Shown here one piece after another: positions 59,237 through 64,000 of a stretch of DNA of 64,000 nucleotides. The notes under the pieces are model-generated. The model saw only the letters and a list, made by a program, of their open reading frames with translations, ran no database searches and was not told the origin of the DNA. Positions within the stretch are counted from its first letter, which is position 1, and every line of letters begins with the position of its first letter. The DNA comes from an uncultured Dysosmobacter sp. (GTDB lineage: Bacteria; Bacillota; Clostridia; Oscillospirales; Oscillospiraceae): contig CAKTIO010000009.1 in the NCBI GenBank assembly GCA_934565855.1, positions 1 to 64,000 of the forward strand, read 5' to 3'. The position numbers were made by a program, and so were the translations under genes.

Positions 59237-60430
59237 ATGCGTATCGGAGTTTATGGAGGGACCTTTAATCCGCCCCATCTGGGACATCTGACAGCGGCAA
59301 GAGCCGCAGTGGAGCTGCTGAAGATAGATAAGCTGCTGCTGATCCCGGACCGGCTTCCGCCGCACAAGGCTCTGCCGGCGGGCAGCCCGACGGCACAGCA
59401 GCGGCTGGAGATGACGCGGCTTGCGGGTGAACAGCTGAACCTGGGAGACAGCGTGGAGACGCTGAATCTGGAGCTTTGCCGTCAGGGACCCAGCTATACA
59501 GCCGATACGCTGGCGCAGCTGCATACCCTCTATCCGGACGCGGAGCTTTGGTTGCTGATGGGAACGGACATGTTTCTGACCATTCAGGCGTGGCACCAGC
59601 CGGAACGGATTTTTGATCTGGCGGGTGTTGCCGCGTTCGGGCGGACAGAGGCAGACACGGAGTCGCTTTTCGCGCCCCAGCGGGAATACCTGTACCGGAA
59701 ATATCCCAACGCCCGCCTGTTCACCTTGACCGTTCCCGGCGTGGTGGATATTTCCTCCACCGAGCTGCGGGCGCGGCTTGCGGAGGGAACGGGAGGCTGC
59801 TATCTGCCGCCTGCAGTGTATGGCTACATCCTGCGGAACGGACTTTACGGCACGAAGGCGGACCTGAAGCACCTGCCGCTGAATCAGCTGCGTCCAGTGG
59901 CATTGAGCTTTCTCAAGCACAAGCGCATCCCGCACGTTTTGGGAACCGAGCAGGAAGCGATCCGTCTGGCAGAGCGCTATGGAGCGGATGTGCAGAAGGC
60001 GCGGGTAGCTGCGCTGCTGCATGACTGCACGAAGCGGCTGGAGATGGAAGACCAGCTGGCGCTGTGTGAGAAATACCACATAGAGCTGGATGAGCTGGAG
60101 CAAAAGGCGCTGAAGCTGCTGCACGCCAAGACCGGGGCGGAGATTGCCCGGGATCTGTTCGGCGTGGATGACGAGATCTACCGGGCAATTTGGTGGCATA
60201 CGACAGGGCATCCCAATATGACACTGCTGGAAAAGGTCATTTATCTGGCGGATTATATTGAACCCAGCCGGGATTTTCCGGGAGTGGACAGGCTGCGCCA
60301 GGTGTGCTATAAAGATTTAGATGCCGGGCTGGAATTGGGTCTGAGCATGACGGTGGAGGAAATGAACGAGCGGGGCAATCCGGTGCATCGCGCCACGTTG
60401 GCTGCCTTGGAGGACTTGAAAGGAAAGTAA
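59237..60430 (+). CDS. nadD: Fused nicotinate-nucleotide adenylyltransferase and YqeK-type HD hydrolase
   Basis: This 397-residue protein joins two genes that are usually separate. Residues 1-200 are NadD: GVYGGTFNPPHLGHL near the start, WLLMGTDMFL and ISSTELRARLAEG at about residues 173-185. Residues 205-397 are the YqeK-like HD domain, with the first histidine at about 233, LLHDCTK near 263, WWHTTGHP and LADYIEPSRDFPGVDRLR. NadD makes NaAD from NaMN, and YqeK hydrolyses diadenosine polyphosphates. No stop or frameshift separates the halves. The start is preceded by a GGGGAAA region. Confidence 0.95.
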   Translation: MRIGVYGGTFNPPHLGHLTAARAAVELLKIDKLLLIPDRLPPHKALPAGSPTAQQRLEMTRLAGEQLNLGDSVETLNLELCRQGPSYTADTLAQLHTLYPDAELWLLMGTDMFLTIQAWHQPERIFDLAGVAAFGRTEADTESLFAPQREYLYRKYPNARLFTLTVPGVVDISSTELRARLAEGTGGCYLPPAVYGYILRNGLYGTKADLKHLPLNQLRPVALSFLKHKRIPHVLGTEQEAIRLAERYGADVQKARVAALLHDCTKRLEMEDQLALCEKYHIELDELEQKALKLLHAKTGAEIARDLFGVDDEIYRAIWWHTTGHPNMTLLEKVIYLADYIEPSRDFPGVDRLRQVCYKDLDAGLELGLSMTVEEMNERGNPVHRATLAALEDLKGK

Positions 60431-60438
60431 CCGGACGA

Positions 60439-61920
60439 ATGAACAGATATCAGGGAAAACATACGGCAGGAGAGCCTGCGCGGGAAAAGGGACAGAAGAA
60501 AAAGCGCACCAGCCGGTTTACCCGGCAGCAGAAGCTGCTGATCGCACTGTGCGTGGTGCTGGCACTGGCGCTGTGCGTGGTGGCAGCATATAAGGCGCTG
60601 ATCGTAAAGCCGGAGCTTCCGTCTGTGGATGGAAACGGAAAGAGCGACGCGGAGACCGTGGACTACGGTGACGGTGTGCAGCCAAAGGTCTCCGGAAAGC
60701 GGAAGTCTGAGGATTATTACACCGTTCTGATTTTGGGTCGGGATACAGGCGGAGGCGGCAATACGGACACCATGCTGCTGGCGTCCTATGACGTGACCAA
60801 TCAGAAGGCAACGGTCATGTCCATTCCGCGGGATACGATGGTGAATGTGTCCTGGGACGTAAAGAAGATCAATTCGGTATATAATACTTACGGCGGCGGA
60901 GAAAAGGGAATTCAGGCGGTGTATAAGGAGGTCTCCCAGTTGGTAGGCTTTGAGCCGGATTACCAGGTGGTAGTAGAGTGGGAAGCGGTTGGAGAGATCG
61001 TGGATGCCATCGGCGGCGTGTGGTTTGACGTTCCCTATGATATGCACTACAACGACCCCTATCAAGATCTGGTCATCAATCAGGCGAAGGGCTACCGGAA
61101 GCTCAGCGGAAGCGATGCCATGCAGGTGATCCGTTGGAGAAAAAACAACGGAAAGAGCGGCATTGGCGACAGCGGTCGTATGGAGATCCAGCAGAACTTC
61201 CTGAAGGCAGTGATCCAGCAGATGCTGACCATCAAGAATGTTGGAAATCTGAATAAGATCGCCAAGGTTTTCCAGAACAACGTGGAGACCGATTTGAGTT
61301 TCCAGAACATCATGTGGTTTGCACAAAAGGCGATTTTCGGCGGTTTGAGTGTGGATAATGTGGAGTTTTTGACCATGCCCTGGAAGGGGACCTACGCATA
61401 CAGTCGGTATTACCACCAGAACCTGGACTATGTTGTTCCCATTGCGGATGAGCTGCTGGAGATCGTGAATGAAAAGCTCAGCCCCTTTGTAGAGCCGTTC
61501 ACATTGAGCGACCTGGATATCATGTCTGTGAATTCTGATGGAAGCCTGTCCTCCACCACCGGGCATGTGGAGGATACCAAGGCGACGACGGCTCCGTCTG
61601 GCTCCGGCAGTAAGCCGTCGCAGAATACGGGGAATACCTCTGGTGGAACGACAGCTCCGCAGGAGCCGGAGGAAAATCAGCCGGTGCAGCAGCCGGAGAA
61701 TCCTGGTCAGGAGAATCCCGGCGGAGGTACGCAGAGCGGCAGCTCCGGAGAGACCGGAGGAGAGTCCGGCGGAACGGCAGAACCGGGGACCGGCGGGGCA
61801 ACGGAGCCGGAGCACGGCAGCCAGGAGCCGGAGCAGCCCTCCGGCGGAGAGGAAAATTCCTCCGGTGGAAGTGATGTGGAGTGGACGACAGTTCCCTCTG
61901 AGCCGGATACAACGGCATAA
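60439..61920 (+). CDS. LytR-CpsA-Psr (LCP) family cell-wall glycopolymer transferase
   Basis: This 493-residue protein has a basic cytoplasmic start, a membrane anchor at about residues 29-50, and the LCP catalytic domain with LILGRDTGGGGNTDTMLLASYD near residues 95-116, SIPRDTMVNV, and GLSVDNVEFLTMPW. The last 125 residues are a low-complexity Gly/Ser/Thr/Glu/Pro tail, probably a surface linker. LCP enzymes attach teichoic acid or other glycopolymers to peptidoglycan. It begins nine bases after the nadD-yqeK stop. Confidence 0.92.
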   Translation: MNRYQGKHTAGEPAREKGQKKKRTSRFTRQQKLLIALCVVLALALCVVAAYKALIVKPELPSVDGNGKSDAETVDYGDGVQPKVSGKRKSEDYYTVLILGRDTGGGGNTDTMLLASYDVTNQKATVMSIPRDTMVNVSWDVKKINSVYNTYGGGEKGIQAVYKEVSQLVGFEPDYQVVVEWEAVGEIVDAIGGVWFDVPYDMHYNDPYQDLVINQAKGYRKLSGSDAMQVIRWRKNNGKSGIGDSGRMEIQQNFLKAVIQQMLTIKNVGNLNKIAKVFQNNVETDLSFQNIMWFAQKAIFGGLSVDNVEFLTMPWKGTYAYSRYYHQNLDYVVPIADELLEIVNEKLSPFVEPFTLSDLDIMSVNSDGSLSSTTGHVEDTKATTAPSGSGSKPSQNTGNTSGGTTAPQEPEENQPVQQPENPGQENPGGGTQSGSSGETGGESGGTAEPGTGGATEPEHGSQEPEQPSGGEENSSGGSDVEWTTVPSEPDTTA

Positions 61921-61950
61921 AAGCGGAAGAAAAGAAAGGAATTAAGATCA

Positions 61951-62310
61951 ATGACACCAAAGGAAATGGTATATACGGCGGCAAAGGCGCTGGACGAAAA
62001 AAAGGGACGGGAAATCGCGGCGGTAGAGGTTACGGATCTGACCTCGCTGGCGGATTATTTCGTGTTTGCCACCGGTGGCTCCAATACGCAGATCAACGCG
62101 CTGTGCAGCTCGGTGGAAAAGGCGCTGGATGAAAAGGGCGTTTCCGTGCTGCGCCGGGAGGGTTACCGTGAGGGAACCTGGGTGCTGCTGGATTACGGCG
62201 ACATTGTGGTGCATGTGTTTTCCGCAGAGGCACGGGAGTTCTACTCTTTGGAGCGCCTGTGGAAGGACGGCACTCCGGTGGATCTGAGCAAAGTACTGAC
62301 AAAGGACTGA
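61951..62310 (+). CDS. rsfS: Ribosomal silencing factor RsfS
   Basis: This 119-residue protein has the RsfS pattern LTSLADYFVFATGGSNTQINAL and a later WVLLDYGDIVVHVFSAEAREFYSLERLW. RsfS binds ribosomal protein L14 and blocks subunit joining under starvation. It follows the LCP gene in the same order seen in many Firmicutes (nadD-yqeK-rsfS). Confidence 0.95.
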   Translation: MTPKEMVYTAAKALDEKKGREIAAVEVTDLTSLADYFVFATGGSNTQINALCSSVEKALDEKGVSVLRREGYREGTWVLLDYGDIVVHVFSAEAREFYSLERLWKDGTPVDLSKVLTKD

Positions 62311-62322
62311 AGCTGCGGAGAA

Positions 62323-62352
62323 ATCCCCGGAAAAGGAAACTTTTCCGGGGAT
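62323..62352 (+). terminator. Hairpin after rsfS
   Basis: ATCCCCGGAAAAG pairs perfectly with 62340-62352 (13 bp, loop GAAA). The T-run after the stem is missing, so termination here may be weak. The leuS promoter begins five bases later. Confidence 0.6.
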
Positions 62353-62356
62353 GCAC

Positions 62357-62385
62357 TTGACAAAATGAGGAAACACACTTAAAAT
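62357..62385 (+). promoter_or_regulatory. Promoter of the leuS leader
   Basis: An exact TTGACA and TAAAAT are separated by 17 bases. Confidence 0.8.
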
Positions 62386-62391
62386 ACGGGT

Positions 62392-62645
62392 ATCAATGAC
62401 GTTGAAGGGAAGAAAGACGGAATGTCCTGTCTTCAGAGAGTCGGTGGCAGCTGGAAGCCGATGGAGGAGTTCCGTGTATAACTGGTCCCGGAGTTGTTTG
62501 CCAGAAGACAGTAAGGCAAAACGGCTGACCCCGTTATCGGTCAGATTCCATGAATCGCTGAGGGCTGTGCAGGTGACTGCCGGCTGAATCAGGGTGGTAA
62601 CGCGTATTTCGCCCCTGACCGGAAGGTCGGGGGCGTTTTTTTGGA
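62392..62645 (+). ncRNA. T-box riboswitch leader of leuS
   Basis: The T-box core AGGGTGGTAACGCG is at 62591-62604. A Stem I distal element CAGAGAGTCGGTGGCAGC lies near 62435. A CTG at 62482-62484, in the sequence TATAACTGGTCC, is a candidate leucine specifier. The terminator pairs CGCCCCTGACC (62610-62620) with 62625-62635 (one mismatch) and is followed by seven Ts. Uncharged tRNA-Leu would favour antitermination and leuS expression. Confidence 0.9.
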
Positions 62646-62674
62646 AATGATTCATGAAAATGAAGGAGAATATT

Positions 62675-64000
62675 ATGAAGTACGATTTCACTGCGATTGA
62701 GAAAAAGTGGCAGCAGAAATGGCTGGAGGTAAAGCCGTTTGCCGCTGTGACCGGGGATAAGACCCGGGAAAAGTTCTACGGCTTGATCGAGTTCCCCTAT
62801 CCCTCCGGACAGGGACTGCATGTAGGTCATGCCCGCCCGTTTACCGCCATGGACATCATCTGCCGCAAGAAGCGGATGCAGGGCTACAATGTGCTGTTCC
62901 CCATTGGCTTTGATGCCTTTGGTCTGCCCACGGAGAATTATGCCATTAAGAACCATGTCCACCCCGCTATCGTTACCAAGCAGAACATTGCCAACTTCAC
63001 CAAGCAGCTGCATATGCTGGGCTACTCCTTCGACTGGGACCGTGTCGTGGATACCACGGACCCCAGCTATTACAAGTGGACCCAGTGGATTTTCCTCCAG
63101 CTGTTCAAGAAGGGGCTGGCATATAAGGCGTCCATGCCTGTGAACTGGTGTACCAGCTGCAAGTGCGTGCTGGCAAACGAGGAAGTGGTAGAGGGCGTCT
63201 GCGAGCGCTGCGGCAGCGAGGTCATCCGGAAGGAAAAGTCCCAGTGGATGCTGGCGATCACTAAGTACGCTGACCGTTTGATTGACGATCTGGACGATGT
63301 GGATTATATCGAGCGGGTGAAAATCCAGCAGCGCAACTGGATCGGACGCAGCGAGGGTACTGAGGTGGACTTCACCGCTACCAACGGCGACAAGCTGACG
63401 GTTTACACCACCCGGTGCGACACCCTGTTCGGCGTGACCTATATGGTCATTTCTCCGGAGCATCCCTATCTGGCAAAGTGGAAGGACTTGATCACCAACT
63501 GGAACGCTGTGGAGAGCTACCAGCAGGAGGCTGCCCGGAAGTCTGATTTTGAGCGCGGCGAGCTGAATAAGGACAAGACCGGTGTCCGCCTGGAGGGCAT
63601 TGAGGCGGTGCACCCCGTTACGGGCAAGCACATTCCCATTTTTGTTTCCGACTATGTACTGATGGGCTACGGCACCGGCATCGTCATGGGTGTGCCCGGT
63701 CACGACCAGCGCGACTGGGACTTCGCAAAGGCGTTTGATCTGCCCATCATCGAGGTGGTCAAGGGCGGTGACGTGACCAAGTGCGCCTTCGCTTTGAAGG
63801 ATGACACGGGCATTATGGTCAACTCTGATTTCCTTAATGGTCTGACTGTTAAGGAAGCCATTCCTGCGATGAAGAAGTGGGTCACGGAGCATGGCATCGG
63901 TCATCCCAAGACCAACTTCAAGCTCCGCGACTGGGTGTTCAGCCGCCAGCGCTATTGGGGCGAGCCCATTCCTCTGGTGAAGTGCGAAAAGTGCGGATGG
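62675..64000 (+). CDS. leuS: Leucyl-tRNA synthetase (N-terminal part, runs off the window)
   Basis: The first 442 codons are in the window with no stop. Landmarks are [17 protein letters not shown] (HIGH motif, about residues 41-57), the zinc-binding [22 protein letters not shown], and the start of the CP1 editing domain with [20 protein letters not shown]. The last residues are CEKCGW. AAGGAG precedes the start. The gene is complete only outside the window. Confidence 0.97.
   Translation, partial: MKYDFTAIEKKWQQKWLEVKPFAAVTGDKTREKFYGLIEFPYPSGQGLHVGHARPFTAMDIICRKKRMQGYNVLFPIGFDAFGLPTENYAIKNHVHPAIVTKQNIANFTKQLHMLGYSFDWDRVVDTTDPSYYKWTQWIFLQLFKKGLAYKASMPVNWCTSCKCVLANEEVVEGVCERCGSEVIRKEKSQWMLAITKYADRLIDDLDDVDYIERVKIQQRNWIGRSEGTEVDFTATNGDKLTVYTTRCDTLFGVTYMVISPEHPYLAKWKDLITNWNAVESYQQEAARKSDFERGELNKDKTGVRLEGIEAVHPVTGKHIPIFVSDYVLMGYGTGIVMGVPGHDQRDWDFAKAFDLPIIEVVKGGDVTKCAFALKDDTGIMVNSDFLNGLTVKEAIPAMKKWVTEHGIGHPKTNFKLRDWVFSRQRYWGEPIPLVKCEKCGW

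Overview
The window looks like a chromosomal segment of a spore-forming, anaerobic clostridium, most likely an Oscillospiraceae-type gut bacterium. Supporting signs are a forespore sigma factor (SigG), an orphan GerA-type germination protein, a YlmC/YmxH protein, tRNA-responsive T-box leaders, a lysine riboswitch, an oxygen-sensitive glycyl radical enzyme, and molybdenum hydroxylases with a selenium-dependent type among them. The DNA is moderately GC-rich and densely coded, and purine-rich ribosome binding sites precede most genes. No transposase, phage gene, tRNA gene or CRISPR array was seen.

Layout. 1-260: the 3' end of a 5S rRNA gene, its terminator and a short non-coding spacer. 0.3-7.4 kb: a LysR regulator, a small membrane protein, a DUF4364 regulator, a DUF3048 lipoprotein, a Cys-rich protein of unknown function, a GerA protein, a ferritin-like protein and an HD-domain protein. 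7.4-26.4 kb: a housekeeping block with T-box-alaS, a HIT protein, comEC-holA-RNase M5, glnS, sigG, ymxH, an rRNA methyltransferase, dprA, topA, trmFO, plsX, acpP and rnc. 26.4-52.6 kb: about 26 kb of mostly metabolic genes lying between rnc and smc, which are neighbours in many Firmicutes. 52.6-64 kb: housekeeping resumes with smc, ftsY, rph, rdgB, yhbY, a fused nadD-yqeK, an LCP protein, rsfS and T-box-leuS, which runs off the window end.

The 26-kb accessory region holds a gamma-glutamyltransferase family enzyme, a lysine-riboswitch-controlled NhaC-family transporter, an aldo/keto reductase-glycyl radical enzyme-activase operon, a secreted M28 peptidase, a probable structured non-coding RNA with its own promoter, thiamine pyrophosphokinase, a selenium-dependent-type xanthine dehydrogenase with a MocA-like cofactor nucleotidyltransferase, a three-subunit xanthine dehydrogenase, asnS, a very short DtxR-like regulator with its operator, a LysR regulator, a zinc-ribbon protein, proBA and a ClpP-like protease. 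Together these suggest use of peptides, amino acids and purines under anaerobic conditions.

The strongest candidates for something undescribed are the glycyl radical enzyme, whose motifs depart from the known dehydratases at two usual active-site positions, and the minus-strand structured RNA near 36.97-37.17 kb. Next come two near-promoter inverted repeats, before smc and before the three-subunit xanthine dehydrogenase. All family assignments were made by reading the translated sequence and recalling family motifs; no database search was run.
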